A stretch of 64,000 nucleotides of DNA, taken from the NCBI GenBank assembly GCA_965197395.1, contig CBDANB010000007.1:558001-622000 (forward strand), in the 5' to 3' direction. This DNA comes from CAZYFH01 sp965197395. Its GTDB lineage: Bacteria; Acidobacteriota; Vicinamibacteria; Vicinamibacterales; UBA8438. Below, in pieces: positions 18,660 through 28,145 of this stretch. The position numbers and the translations under genes were made by a program. Within the stretch, counting starts at the first letter, position 1, and every line of letters starts with the position of its first letter. Under the pieces are notes generated by a model. That model was not told the origin of the DNA. It did no database searches and was given only the letters and a program-made list of their open reading frames with translations.

Positions 18660-19730
18660 TCAGGGCCGCACTCGCACGTACTTCCTGAGCGTTCGGTCAT
18701 TAAGATGAGGGTTGGGGACGGGCTCTCCTCCGAAAAGGTTGCCTTCGCGATCGACGGCGACGAACTCCGCTCCGTTCCCCGGAATGATGTGGGGATTCGC
18801 CCACGGGAAGCGAATGAACTCCTTCACCCAACCCGTCTCGACTTCACCAATGCGAATGCCCATTTCATACCCTGGGTTCTGTACGTTGTCCGACTCGGAG
18901 TCCGCGACGTAGATCCGACCCTGGTCGTCAAAGGCGATTCCGCTCGGGCGCCCAAACTGGGTCCAGGTGGCAGAGTGGTTTCCCTCTTGGTCGAAGATCT
19001 GGATCCGGCTGTTGCTGCGATCTCCCACGAACACTCGGCCGTCCGGATGAAGGGCGATGGCGTGTAGGGCACGGAACTGTCCCGGGGCGTAGCCAGTTTC
19101 CCCCCAAGACATGAGGAACTCGCCACGGCTGTTGTACTTCATCACTCGGTTGTTTCCGTTTGCGTTGTGGCCGTCCGCGATGAACACGTCACCGTTGGGC
19201 GCGACCGCCACATCACTCGGGGAAGTGAAGTGGTTAGGGCCATCTCCCTCTTCTCCGGGCGTGCCAAGTGTCATGAGCACTTCGCCCGTGGGGCTGAATT
19301 TGATGACGTGATGGCCCCGATCGTCGCCCGCGGGAATGTTGTTATCGCTCACGGCGTCAGTCACCCAGACGTTGCCGTCGGAGTCAACGTCGATTCCATG
19401 CGGCCAGATGAACACTCCACTGCCGAAGGACTCGACAACGTTGCCGTCGGGATCGAACTTCAAGACCGGATCGAGGTCTGAATCAACGCACTCCGATCCG
19501 AAGTGCTCAGGCCCGGCATCGCAACGGATAACTGCCCAGATATGGCGTCCGTCGGGGTCGACCTTCGCTTTGCCGACTGCTCCCATCACCCTTCCGCTCG
19601 GCAGCTTTGCCCACCCTTCGACGATCGCATATGGGTTCGTGGAGTTCTGCGCAGCCGTTTCCTGCGGTACCAAGGACGCGACGAGTACGAGCAGAGCGGC
19701 TACGGATACGGTTGGGTTGCGAACAGACAT
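18660..19730 (-). CDS. Secreted NHL-repeat beta-propeller protein
   Basis: 356 residues starting MSVRNPTVSVAALLVLVASL with a signal peptide cut near ETAAQ. At least five NHL-type blades are seen, each with a DPDG/DSDGNVWVTD or PNGDVFIADG pattern, so it folds as a six-bladed propeller like the peptidyl-alpha-hydroxyglycine lyase family. No enzymatic residues can be assigned with confidence. Export and repeats point to a periplasmic or extracellular binding role. The last 429 bases of this locus are duplicated at 25627-26055 in the same orientation. Confidence 0.88.
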   Translation of the reverse strand: MSVRNPTVSVAALLVLVASLVPQETAAQNSTNPYAIVEGWAKLPSGRVMGAVGKAKVDPDGRHIWAVIRCDAGPEHFGSECVDSDLDPVLKFDPDGNVVESFGSGVFIWPHGIDVDSDGNVWVTDAVSDNNIPAGDDRGHHVIKFSPTGEVLMTLGTPGEEGDGPNHFTSPSDVAVAPNGDVFIADGHNANGNNRVMKYNSRGEFLMSWGETGYAPGQFRALHAIALHPDGRVFVGDRSNSRIQIFDQEGNHSATWTQFGRPSGIAFDDQGRIYVADSESDNVQNPGYEMGIRIGEVETGWVKEFIRFPWANPHIIPGNGAEFVAVDREGNLFGGEPVPNPHLNDRTLRKYVRVRP

Positions 19731-20118
19731 GGAGCACCTCGACGCGCGTTGAGTGGACCTACCTCCACAAGTCGCTAGCGTATAACTCTCCGGTTCGCCG
19801 CCGGGTCAGATGCCTTTCTGCGCCCACATTTACATCTCGAAACGCTTTGCCTGCCCGAGTTAGCGGAACCATGGCGGCCAGGTGATAAATCCTACTGGCG
19901 GCCTGAACTGCATCGGCGACCGCAATGTCGTCGCGAACGTCTTCCTGGACGAATTTCGACCTTGGCCGCTAGTGTCTTATGGCCGATGGGGGCTTTATCG
20001 AAAACTCGCACGTACCATCTCACTCTTGTCCACATTAGGGTCTAAACGAAGAAGCGGTTGAGCGCCGGTATGATGGTGGCGGAGTCGTCACACGTCATCC
20101 CAGCAGCCGCGCCTCGTC
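19731..20118. other. Gene-free stretch
   Basis: 388 bases between the NHL gene and the truncated membrane protein gene. I see no gene, tRNA or clear repeat here. It presumably carries the promoter of the NHL gene. Confidence 0.5.
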
Positions 20119-21027
20119 TCAAAGGGCCACGACCCGGTAGGTGGCGTTAGCGTAGAGCACCGGGTGCGTGGTCGATGTCTCCAGGTGGAGGAGCGCGAAC
20201 CGGGCGCCGTACCGGTCCCGGATCGCCGCGAGCCTCGCGTCCGTCACGTTGAGGTAGCCTCGCTCCATCTCGTCCCGCGCGGCGAAGCCGCTGGAAGCAG
20301 TCTCGCCGTAGCAGAAGCGGATCCGCTCACGCCACTCGCGCATCGCAAGCTCCTCGAAGGGCACCGCCTTCCAGTCGACCACCAGCGCACGGCGTGCGAG
20401 GAGGCGAAACTCGCCCAGGTCGGGGGGTGCGACGAAGACCGCGTCTGCATCCACGTTCTCGCGGACCCAGCGCGCGGCGTCGACCCCGTCGCCGCGCAGA
20501 TCGGCGAGGCTCAGGACGGGCGCCAGGCCGGTTGCGGCGAAGGGCACGCTCGAGCGGCCGAATCCAGCCCCCAACACGACGAGTGACACCAAGAGCCCCG
20601 GCAGCGCATGCCTCCAGATGCCGGAGCGAGCCCGGAGGAGGAGCAGGACCACGAGCGCGGCCAGGGCCACCAGCACGCTGCCGTCGAACGATCCCAGCGC
20701 GACCAGCAGACCGGTGGTCATCACTGTGACAGCACACGGGATCAGCGCTGGAAGGGCCGGTCCGTAGCGCTGTGACCAGACCCGGGCCGGATCCGCGAGG
20801 AGGCAGAGGCAGGCGACGGGAGCGTGGCTCCCCCCGCTGCTGCCGGCAAGGGCCAGCCAGCCGAGCCAACGCCGCGCCGGCACTTCCCCCCGGATCCAGC
20901 GGGCGATCAGCCAGCCCAGCAGCAGGAAGCCCTGCCACTTGACAAGATATAGCATCCGGAACGGCTGGGCGGTAACCCAGAGACGCGACGGCCAGAGCTC
21001 GACGCGACCCCCGAGGTCGATCGCGGG
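20119..21027 (-). pseudogene. Membrane protein, C-terminal part (DUF6798-like)
   Basis: About 300 residues remain. Hydrophobic helices (LYLVKWQGFLLLGWLIA; VLVALAALVVLLLL; LPGLLVSLVVLGAG) are followed by a soluble tail with RWVRENVDADAVFVAPPD and FRLLARRALVVDWKAVPF, a pattern I associate with DUF6798-type polytopic proteins. The N-terminus is missing: at about 21028 the sequence passes straight into a truncated kinase gene in another frame. A natural start is therefore absent. It is probably a deletion product. Confidence 0.65.
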
Positions 21028-22373
21028 AAGATGATGGTGCCATCCGTAAGCCAGGCCCCACCGCCAGCCGTGAGGCACGAGCACAGCGTCAGGGGTCTGC
21101 CGCCTCTCATCGAGACCTTCTTGAACTCCTCCGCCGAGAAAGCGATCCAGTCACCTTCAGGCGAGAAGAAGAACTGCTGGACGTTCTCCGTCCCGGCGAC
21201 TGGTCGCGCCTCCAAGTCGGCGAGGTCCCGCACATACAGTTGGGTTGTGCCGGCGAGGTTGGCTGCATAAACCAGCCGCGTCCCATCGGGAGACCAGGCG
21301 GGCATCACGCGCATGCCTGCGGCAGGAATAGGGGTTGTCGGGCCGATGTCCAGGGCGAATCGTCGGACCGGCTCCAGAGGTGGGTCCGCTGGTCGCGTTG
21401 CGCTCCAGACCCCGAGGCCGGTCAAGACCATCAAGCCCAGTACGGCGATGGCTAGGATCGGTCGCTGCCAGGTCTGAAGTCGAGTAGTGGTGGCGTCGCG
21501 CCCGTCGATCATGTCGGCGCCTGTCTGCGCGTCGGTGACCTCCAGCCGAGCGTCACCGATATGTTGCAATCGTTGCCTGCGGTCCTTCGCCAAACAACGA
21601 CGCAACAAACGCCACAGGACGGCGGGCGTGTCGGTGGGAAGCGCCGTCCAATCCGGCTCGGTCTTCAGCACAGACGCGAGGACATGAGATGCTGTCTCGC
21701 CCTCGAATAGGCGCTTGCCGGTCAGCATCTCGTACAGCACAACCGCGAACGACCAGACGTCGGCGCGCCGGTCTACGGTCGAACCACTGGCCTGCTCAGG
21801 ACTCATATACGCCGCCGTCCCCATGATCACGCCCATCTGCGTGGCCGCAGCCGTCAGCGTTGGCGACTGATTCGGATCACCCTCCGGCGTCGTGTCGAGC
21901 GCCTTCGCCAGCCCGAAGTCCAACACCTTGACGGTCCCGTCGTCGCGCACCTTGATGTTCGCGGGCTTGAGATCCCGGTGGATTACCCCGGCTTCATGGG
22001 CTGCTTCCAGCGCCTCGGCGATCTGCTTGGCAATCGGCAGCGCCTCATCCAGCGGGATCGGTCCCTTCGCGATCCGGTCGGCGAGCGTCGGGCCTTCGAC
22101 CAACTCCAGCACCAGGGCCTGCGTGTCGTCACTCTTCTCGATACCGTGGATCTGCGCGATGTTCGGGTGGTTCAGGCTGGCGAGCACCTGCGCTTCCCGC
22201 TGGAACCGGGCGAGCCGATCCGGGTCCGCGGCAAAGGCGTCGGGCAGGATCTTCAGCGCGACGTCGCGGCCCAGTTGCGTGTCGGTGGCGCGATAGACCT
22301 GGCCCATGCCGCCTTCCCCGATGAGGGCGGTGACGTTGTAGTGGCCGAGTCGGGAGCCGACTGTGAGGGCCAT
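21028..22373 (-). pseudogene. Serine/threonine kinase truncated within its propeller
   Basis: The kinase part is complete: MALTVGSRLGHYNV, GEGGMGQVYRAT, VALKILP, HRDLKPANIKV, DFGLAKAL, MSPEQASG, then a transmembrane helix (LAIAVLGLMVLTGLGVWSA). The propeller starts (WSPDGTRLVYAANLAGTTQL) but after GGGAWLTDGTIIFP the family similarity ends at about 21028. The frame continues into foreign sequence to a stop at 20907. It may still make an active kinase with a stunted sensor, but the deletion junction with the membrane protein gene suggests decay. Confidence 0.85.
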
Positions 22374-22500
22374 CAGCTGATCTATCGGGTTGGCGAACGC
22401 AGAACAGGCTGATCATAGGCACGTTGCCCGGCGAGCCGGTAGCCGTTTGGGACGTCCCAGCGGGACGCCACCAGCAACTCAGCCGCGCACGTGGCGCCCG

Positions 22501-22564
22501 ACTACGCGGCTGTCGGCGTCACGGCGCCCCGCATGGTAAAGGGTAAAACTCCCGTTGGGGACGC
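22501..22564. repeat. Direct repeat P, pairs with 23949-24015
   Basis: ACTACGCGGC at 22501 and TCCCGTTGGGGACGC at 22550 recur in the same order, orientation and spacing (49 versus 52 bases) at 23949 and 24001. The two sites bracket a MITE and a methyltransferase gene. Confidence 0.6.
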
Positions 22565-22573
22565 CAAGTCTTC

Positions 22574-23047
22574 GGTTCCTCTCAGGGATCGGTGCAGCTT
22601 TGGCCGGTTCCATGGCTAATAAGTCAAGCATTGTCATCGACTTACGTGGCTGGAGAACACCGTCTGTATCTGGAGAGGAACTGCAGGCTCTCGGAAAGTC
22701 CGGCCCACGGTACACGGCGGAAATCGCGAGGGGCCTGCCAGTGCCAAGGGGCTGAACAGTCAGCGAGGGTTCGGCCCAGCGGTAAAACGTCGGCGAAAGT
22801 CCAGGCCGCGTTCCACGAGTGTTCATGGTTCGTCGCCCTGTAAATGCCAGCGCCTCAGCACCTTGAGGTGGGACCGGCTGCCGTCGAGCAGGCCCCCCAC
22901 CAAAAGCGGGGCCCGCGCAGGCGGCCGTCGACTGAGCGATAGACGACTTCACCGCTGATTCGCGGGCACGAACACATCCGCAGCCTCTTTCCACGGCGTG
23001 GCTGACCTGCTGGGGGCTGAATCGTGCACACATTTGTGTGAGGAACC
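22574..23047. mobile_element. MITE family 2, copy 1 (474 bp)
   Basis: Left end GGTTCCTCTCAGGGA, right end (inverted) GGTTCCTCACACAAATG. It is flanked by a perfect 8-bp duplication AAGTCTTC (22566-22573 and 23048-23055). No gene. A 61-base block at 22878-22938 forms a strong hairpin (GCAGGCCCCC/GCGGGGCCCGC inside an outer GCCGTC/GGCGGC pairing) and is shared, with four changes, by the second copy. Confidence 0.9.
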
Positions 23048-23101
23048 AAGTCTTCCAGCCCCTGCCCAACCAGCAGGCTAGTGAGCCTCAGGCGGAGGTC
23101 G

Positions 23102-23710
23102 TCAGTCGGACCGGCGAACTGTCCGCGGCCAGAAGCGCCCGGTGCGCGCCATGTACGTACGGTACTCGTCACCGAAGTGTTCGATGAGCACCCGTTCCTC
23201 GGCACGCACACGAAAGGCGATGACGAATAGGAGGAACCCGAGGAAGCTGCCGCCGACGCCCCAGTGGTCGGTGTAGAGCAGCATGGTCATCGCCCACACG
23301 ACCGCACCGCTGTACATCGGGTGGCGCACGCGGGCATAGGGCCCGGTGGTCACCAGCTTCTGCTCGTCGAACGTGATCACGTACTTGGCGCCCGCCTTGA
23401 CGATCGTCTTGAAGACCCAGAAGAGGAAGCCGAGGGGCAGCAGCGAAGCGGCTAGAGCCGCCCACCGCACGGTGCTCGGGAGCCCGATGTCCAGCCACGG
23501 CGGATCCCAGGAGAAGAGGTATGCGAAGAGCACGACGTAGAACGCGATGCCACCCACGACCATGCCCACGACGACGACCGGACGTTCCCTGAAACGGCGC
23601 CCCTTCTTCTCTCCCAGAGTCGCACCGGCGTATACGGCCCGCACGATTCCCATGCTCACTAACTGGACGACGAATGCGACTCGCATCCAGAAATCCACAT
23701 CTATCGGCAT
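23102..23710 (-). CDS. Isoprenylcysteine carboxyl methyltransferase-family membrane protein
   Basis: About 202 residues from ATG 23710 (MPIDVDFWMRVAFV); an upstream in-frame start would add a basic, non-conserved leader. Four to five membrane helices are visible (VVVVGMVVGGIAFYVVLFAYLF; LLPLGFLFWVFKTI; and others). The C-terminal signature LVTTGPYARVRHPMYSGAV, followed by RAEERVLIEHFGDEYRTYMARTGR, is the S-adenosylmethionine-binding region of the ICMT/PEMT family. The substrate cannot be told. It is a lone gene between related direct repeats P and Q. Confidence 0.88.
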   Translation of the reverse strand: MPIDVDFWMRVAFVVQLVSMGIVRAVYAGATLGEKKGRRFRERPVVVVGMVVGGIAFYVVLFAYLFSWDPPWLDIGLPSTVRWAALAASLLPLGFLFWVFKTIVKAGAKYVITFDEQKLVTTGPYARVRHPMYSGAVVWAMTMLLYTDHWGVGGSFLGFLLFVIAFRVRAEERVLIEHFGDEYRTYMARTGRFWPRTVRRSD

Positions 23711-23948
23711 CGCGCCCCTGTCCGGAGGTTGCTGGTGGCGACTCGCGCGGACGCGTCCAGAGCGTCCGTGCCGGAAGCTCTGCCCTGAACACGCGAACGG
23801 GCCTGAACCGTCACCCGCCAACACGGATGACGGCGTGCCGGGATCCTACCGTTAGATCGAAGGTTCGGCGGTGCCCGCTGGAGACGACGCGGCTACGCCG
23901 CCCGCCCGACGCGAACTGTGGGCCCCTTTTGGAGCGCCAGGCTTTCCA

Positions 23949-24015
23949 ACTACGCGGCGCGGACACCGGTACAGATCTCAACTGTCCAAACCCGGTCGAA
24001 TCCCGTTGGGGACGC
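23949..24015. repeat. Direct repeat Q, pairs with 22501-22564
   Basis: Second copy of the two-block motif described at 22501. Around it, 23711-24038 has no gene; a CCAAC...GTTGG pairing (23946 and 24005) could fold the site into a hairpin. Confidence 0.55.
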
Positions 24016-24038
24016 GATATCTTGTCTTTCCGCCACCG

Positions 24039-24430
24039 TCAAGTAATCTGGGCTTGACCTCTGCATCGATGAACTTGGTGCCGAGGAATCTCACCCTCGA
24101 CCATGTCGAGCACCACGTTATCGGCGTAGTCCATCGGCAGCGTCAAGCGCTTCAGCACTTCCCGAATCGTCGAGACCGACCAGCCGTTCGGCCGTCCCTG
24201 CTGTGCCGGTGGTGACGGTGCACCCACGCGGTTCAGCGTCTCGGCAACGGCGTCGGCGCCGGCACCTGCCGCAAACCGGGCGTCGATATCGCGGACGACC
24301 GCGGCCTCCGGGCCCTTGGCGACCCGCTCATTGTCGTAGCCGAACACCCTACCGCCGGTGACGAAGCCTTGTTCCGCCTTCCGTCGGTGTGGTGAACTGT
24401 CGCCGGAAGAGCTACGCGTGGCCGGACTGC
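24039..24430 (-). pseudogene. Large serine recombinase, internal fragment
   Basis: About 130 residues resemble the central 'recombinase' domain of large serine recombinases: RRKAEQGFVTGGRVFGYDNE, then DIDARFAAGAGADAVAETLNRVG, a typical helical segment, and GWSVSTIREVLKR. The catalytic N-terminal resolvase domain and the zinc-ribbon C-terminus are missing and no start is credible. It is a remnant of another integrated element. Confidence 0.75.
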
Positions 24431-24465
24431 TCGGCCGAACTGGCGACACTTAAAGGGAGGATGCA

Positions 24466-25305
24466 ATGAACAGAAAGCATGCGTTGACGCTCGGCGCTGT
24501 CGGGCTCTCAATCGCTCTTGCCGCGCCGCCGGCATTCGGCCAGCAGGCGGCCCCAGGTAACATGAACGTCCTGATCGTCTGCGGGGACGAAAACGGCAAC
24601 TATGCCAAATGCACGAGTCTTGACGACCGCTCGCTCGAGCTCCATCTGCGTCTCGACTTGGGACACCAGGTGACCATGATGCCTGATGACAGCGAGGAGG
24701 CCGAAATGCAGGCGGCGGCCGACGCGGCGGACTTGATAATCCTTCCCGAGTCGGTGAACTCTGGCGGGGTCGGCACGAAACTCACTGCAACGTCGACGCC
24801 GATCATCAACATGGAGGCGTTCCTGCAGGATGAGTTTCAATTCGTGGACCCGGACGGTCAGAGTGTCGATCCCGGCTCGCCAGAGGGAGGTGCCGGGGGC
24901 ACCATTGAAGAGCCGACCGGTGAGGTCGAAGTCGGCCACTTCGGCGCCATCGATGGCGAGACCGATATCGTCATCGTGGATCCTTCACACCCGCTGGCGG
25001 CAGGGCTGTCGGGCCGCGTTACCGTCTACACCATCCCTGCGGAGATCAACTGGGCCGTGAATGAGGTGTTGGCACCCGGGGTCCAGTCTGTGGCCGCTCT
25101 TCCGGACTACCCTGAAGCGCAGTCGATCTACTTCATTCTCCCAGGCGATGCGCTCTTCGACGGCTCGCCCTCGCCAAACCTGCGCATCTCGCTCTTCACC
25201 GAGAACAACAACGACCTTGGCACGTATCATCGGATGACCGAAGACGGCCATCGCCTCTTCGACGCCGCGCTTAACTGGGCGTTGACCTACGGTTCCGGGA
25301 TGTAG
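24466..25305 (+). CDS. Secreted protein with a possible amidotransferase-like fold, function unknown
   Basis: 279 residues; AAGGGAGG lies about 7 bases before the ATG. The signal peptide (GAVGLSIALAAPPAFGQQ) is clear. The mature part begins MNVLIVCGDENGNY, then LGHQVTMMPDD, ADLIILPESVNS and a later IVDPSHPLAAGLSG, the order of strands seen in ThuA/class-I amidotransferase-like folds, where the conserved 'HPLAAGLSG' step is frequent. The catalytic Cys of true amidotransferases is not evident (Ser in the expected elbow), so an enzyme role is doubtful. No operon partners. Confidence 0.72.
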   Translation: MNRKHALTLGAVGLSIALAAPPAFGQQAAPGNMNVLIVCGDENGNYAKCTSLDDRSLELHLRLDLGHQVTMMPDDSEEAEMQAAADAADLIILPESVNSGGVGTKLTATSTPIINMEAFLQDEFQFVDPDGQSVDPGSPEGGAGGTIEEPTGEVEVGHFGAIDGETDIVIVDPSHPLAAGLSGRVTVYTIPAEINWAVNEVLAPGVQSVAALPDYPEAQSIYFILPGDALFDGSPSPNLRISLFTENNNDLGTYHRMTEDGHRLFDAALNWALTYGSGM

Positions 25306-25396
25306 GAGACAGCCTGTCGGGCACGGGAGTGCGCGAGGCGCAGGCAGCGGCACCTGCGAGCGAGATGACGACGCCGAGAATCGCGACCTGACGCAT
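25271..25396 (-). pseudogene. Truncated lipoprotein leader
   Basis: ATG at 25396 follows AGGAGG. The 41-residue product MRQVAILGVVISLAGAAACA carries a good lipobox (AAAC) and then runs into the antisense of the upstream gene and stops. It looks like the start of an exported lipoprotein gene whose body was lost. The rest of 25306-25626 shows no gene. Confidence 0.45.
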
Positions 25397-25626
25397 GACA
25401 CCTCCTGCGTGTAGGCGAGTCACGTGGAGCCGATCCCAGCCCGCGACGGGTTGATCCCCAATACATCCTCGTCGCAGATGAGACGGACTATTCGTCGCGA
25501 TTTGGAGTCAACCGTCCGAAGGCCCACATTCCGGGCCTCAATCGCTGATTGCGGGCACCGCTTGGTCGGAACTGGATTCTCAGCGGCGAGCAGGGGGTCT
25601 TAGGAACACCCCCAGGTCGGGGCGAG

Positions 25627-26055
25627 CCATCGCTCAGGGCCGCACTCGCACGTACTTCCTGAGCGTTCGGGCATTGACGTGGGGGTTGGGAACGGGCTCT
25701 CCTCCGTAAAGGTTGCCTTCGCTATCGACGGCGACGAACTCCGCTCCGTTCCCCGGAATGATGTGGGGATTCGCCCACGGGAAGCGAATGAACTCCTTCA
25801 CCCAACCCGTCTCGACTTCGCCAATGCGAATGCCCATTTCATACCCTGGGTTCTGTACGTTGTCCGACTCGGAGTCAGCAACGTAGATCCGTCCCTGGTC
25901 GTCAAAGGCGATTCCGCTCGGGCGCCCAAACTGGGTCCAGGTGGCAGTGTGGTTTCCCGCTTGGTCGAAGATCTGGATCCGGCTGTTACTGCGATCTCCC
26001 ACGAACACTCGGCCGTCCGGATGAAGGGCGATGGCGTGCAGCGCACGGAACTGTC
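25627..26055 (-). pseudogene. Duplicate C-terminal fragment of the NHL-repeat protein
   Basis: The 429 bases match 18653-19081 with few changes and encode the last ~140 residues of the NHL protein (from the GRVFVGDRSNSRIQ blade to the stop at 25634). No start or signal peptide. The copy ends abruptly at ACGGAACTGTC, after which the two loci differ. It is a partial segmental duplication 7 kb away in direct orientation. Confidence 0.92.
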
Positions 26056-26098
26056 GTCGCGGGCGGGCGGCGGGGCGGTGGCCCGTTGATGGGGGTCT

Positions 26099-26876
26099 CT
26101 AATCTCGCCTATTGTCCACGACGTTCTGCATGAAGCTGTTCGGGCGGAGAAAGGTCCATGTCAGGCTGCTCGATTCGATCGCCTTCTCGACAGGCCGATG
26201 AACCTTCGCCAGGCTATACGTCTCGTCCGCCGCTCCCATGACGGACTGCTTCACGATGTGTCGCACCCCGGCCGCAACTGCGGCTTCAACAGCGTTGAGT
26301 TCGCACTGCGTCTGGTTCAGTACGTTTGGCCCGAGTAAGAACAGTGTGTCGCATCCCTGCAACGCCGCACGAAGCGTCTCCGGGCGGTTGTAGTCGATGA
26401 TCACAGTGTCGATCCCTCGGGCGCGTGCGGCGTCCGCCTTCGCGTGGGAAAAATGGGCTATATCCGAGTTTCCCAAAGGGCGTAAGTACCTGATATCCCT
26501 GTCTTTCCTGGGTAAATCGAGCGTTCGGCCTGCACAGGTCGGCCGCTTCGATGTGAACATAGTCATTCACGGGTCGACTGCAGTCCGAGGACGCGGCGAT
26601 CTTGTCGCATACGGATGGGCCCTGTGGAAGCTGCCGGCGCCGTGGACGCACAGAACGCGCCCACCGCACCTCGGAAAACGCTGCGCGTTTTCCACGAGCT
26701 TCCACAGGGCCTTTCCCATCAAATCATCCACGAAAAACCCCGAAAGGCCCCAAAATAGCGTTGGGAAACCCGGATAGACCCGAAAAATGGGCAGCGCGGA
26801 ACGGCGCCTTGGCGGATTCCAATTGCGTGATGAGCTCGCTACCCACGGTCCCACCTGGTCCAGTCACGCAGATCAT
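26099..26876 (-). pseudogene. NmrA-like NAD(P)-binding protein, split by a MITE
   Basis: ATG 26876 begins MICVTGPGGTVGSELITQL, with the Rossmann glycine motif GPGGTVG. After about 32 residues the frame enters MITE family 1 at 26781; it resumes at 26455 with HAKADAARARGIDTV, the 8-bp duplication (GAAAAATG on the plus strand) coding the shared His-Phe-Ser. The rest shows GCDTLFLLGPNV, GVRHIVKQSV and RPNSFMQNV, typical NmrA/HSCARG features, then ends early at about 150 residues total instead of about 290. Inactive. It was the gene downstream of the DUF1772 gene in one operon. Confidence 0.9.
26456..26781. mobile_element. MITE family 1, copy 2 (326 bp)
   Basis: Left end GGCTATATCCGAGTTTCCC; right end, inverted, GGGTCTATCCGGGTTTCCC. 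Perfect 8-bp duplication GAAAAATG at 26448-26455 and 26782-26789. It lacks about 40 internal bases present in copy 1 and is more diverged, so it is an older insertion. Confidence 0.93.
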
Positions 26877-26930
26877 GTCGCTACCTCGTCCTTTTCAGAG
26901 AAGCAAAGGCGGGCCTACTGTTAGCCAACT

Positions 26931-27425
26931 TCACAGTCTCAAGAGCAGAATCATCAGCAGAGCAGACGCCACGCTCGCTAAGGCCGTCCTGATCGAGTTC
27001 CATCGGATCCAACGCGGTTCAAAATCCGCACGAGCGTCCTTGCGCGATGTGTCGGTCATCGCATCGACATCAAGCGTTTGCAGTCTGTTGTTCAGCGGCA
27101 CGTTGATGGTCAGCGTCGGCACCTGGACGCCGAAAACGTAGATCAGCGTGGCGCCGACAATGAGGAGACGCCCACCTGCATCCAGTTGTCCGAAGCCAAG
27201 CACAGCCGACACCACCAACACCACAACCGAACCGACCCAGACGAACACAAACAGCGGTTGATTATTCTGGATGACGCGGTCCATGACCTGAAAGGCTTGA
27301 ATAAACTCCCGGTCTTTGAGGCCCTTGATGCCCGGCATCACCACCACGGCGAAGGCAAACACGAAGCCTGCCACCAAGGAACAAAGCAACGTGGCCGCGA
27401 TCAGTGCGATCTGAAAGACTCCCAT
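26931..27425 (-). CDS. DUF1772 (anthrone oxygenase-like) membrane protein
   Basis: 164 residues with four hydrophobic helices (IALIAATLLCSLVAGFVFAFAVV; FVFVWVGSVVVLVVSAVLGF; LLIVGATLIYVFGVQVPT; ALASVASALLMILLL). The motifs AGFVFAFAVVVMPGIKGL and QVPTLTINVPLNNRLQ, followed by RWIRWNSIRT, are characteristic of DUF1772/anthrone-oxygenase-like proteins. It is intact. The split NmrA gene starts 55 bases downstream on the same strand, so the two formed an operon; NmrA-type and DUF1772 proteins can both be linked to quinone or redox metabolism, but that role is inference. Confidence 0.88.
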   Translation of the reverse strand: MGVFQIALIAATLLCSLVAGFVFAFAVVVMPGIKGLKDREFIQAFQVMDRVIQNNQPLFVFVWVGSVVVLVVSAVLGFGQLDAGGRLLIVGATLIYVFGVQVPTLTINVPLNNRLQTLDVDAMTDTSRKDARADFEPRWIRWNSIRTALASVASALLMILLLRL

Positions 27426-27429
27426 GCTT

Positions 27430-27700
27430 TATCGGACCTCTCTGAGTGCGGGGCGCGCCATTGGCGCTCGCTGCCTTGGGCTCGATCGCGAGCAAAAAGC
27501 GCGTCCCTCCGGTACCGCTGCTTCGCCGTCAACTCGCGGGTCAGGTCAGACGGCAGGACTTTGATCGCCACCCGACGGTCAAGACGCGGATCCTGCGCGA
27601 GGTAGACGACGCCCATCCCGCCCCCGCCGAGCTGGGAGCGGATCTCATACGGCCACGTGTTGAGCCGGGAGCGAGCCCCATCGTGCGAGGGGCCGATCAT
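27430..27700 (-). pseudogene. Serine/threonine kinase, N-terminal fragment
   Basis: About 65 residues match a kinase start: WPYEIRSQLGGGGMGVVYLA and DRRVAIKVLP with the catalytic Lys, then TRELTAKQRYRR, after which the similarity ends. The fragment differs from the MALTVGS family of kinases nearby. It has no HRD or DFG motif, so it is inactive. Confidence 0.8.
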
Positions 27701-28145
27701 AATTCGGGGAGCGGCGGAGCGACTCCGTGAACCGTCGCCGCGCGTTCGGATCGGTCGGAGTCGGCGGCGAAATCGAGAATGTCTCGACCGATCTCGTCTG
27801 GGGATTCCATTGGCAGCGAGTGCGTCGCGCCCGCCTTTACCGAGATCGTGATGTGTCGTACGAGCGCTTGCCCGCGCCGCGCGCCTAGTTCCGAGTCGTG
27901 AATGATGCTGTTCTCGGCCAAGACCGCCAGGACCGGCATGCTCAGCCGTCGGAGCTCATTGTCGGTCACCTGCGATGGCCCGGGAAGCCCAGGAGAGTAG
28001 TGCTGCGACGCCGCGTCGATGAGGCGTGCTAGCAGGTCAGCCGGGTCTACGGGTGCCCCGCCGATCCTGGCGAGGGATGCTTTCCTGAGCTTGCCTGGGT
28101 TGGGTGGACACCCCACAAGGCGCGAGAATGCGCCGGGAGGTGTTC

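Noticed and set aside
22555..22755. Small protein gene inside MITE 2 copy 1
   Set aside because: The frame is not kept in the other copy and there is no ribosome-binding site.
23949..24015. Canonical integron attC site
   Set aside because: The end boxes do not fit RYYYAAC and GTTRRRY, and no integron integrase is in the window.
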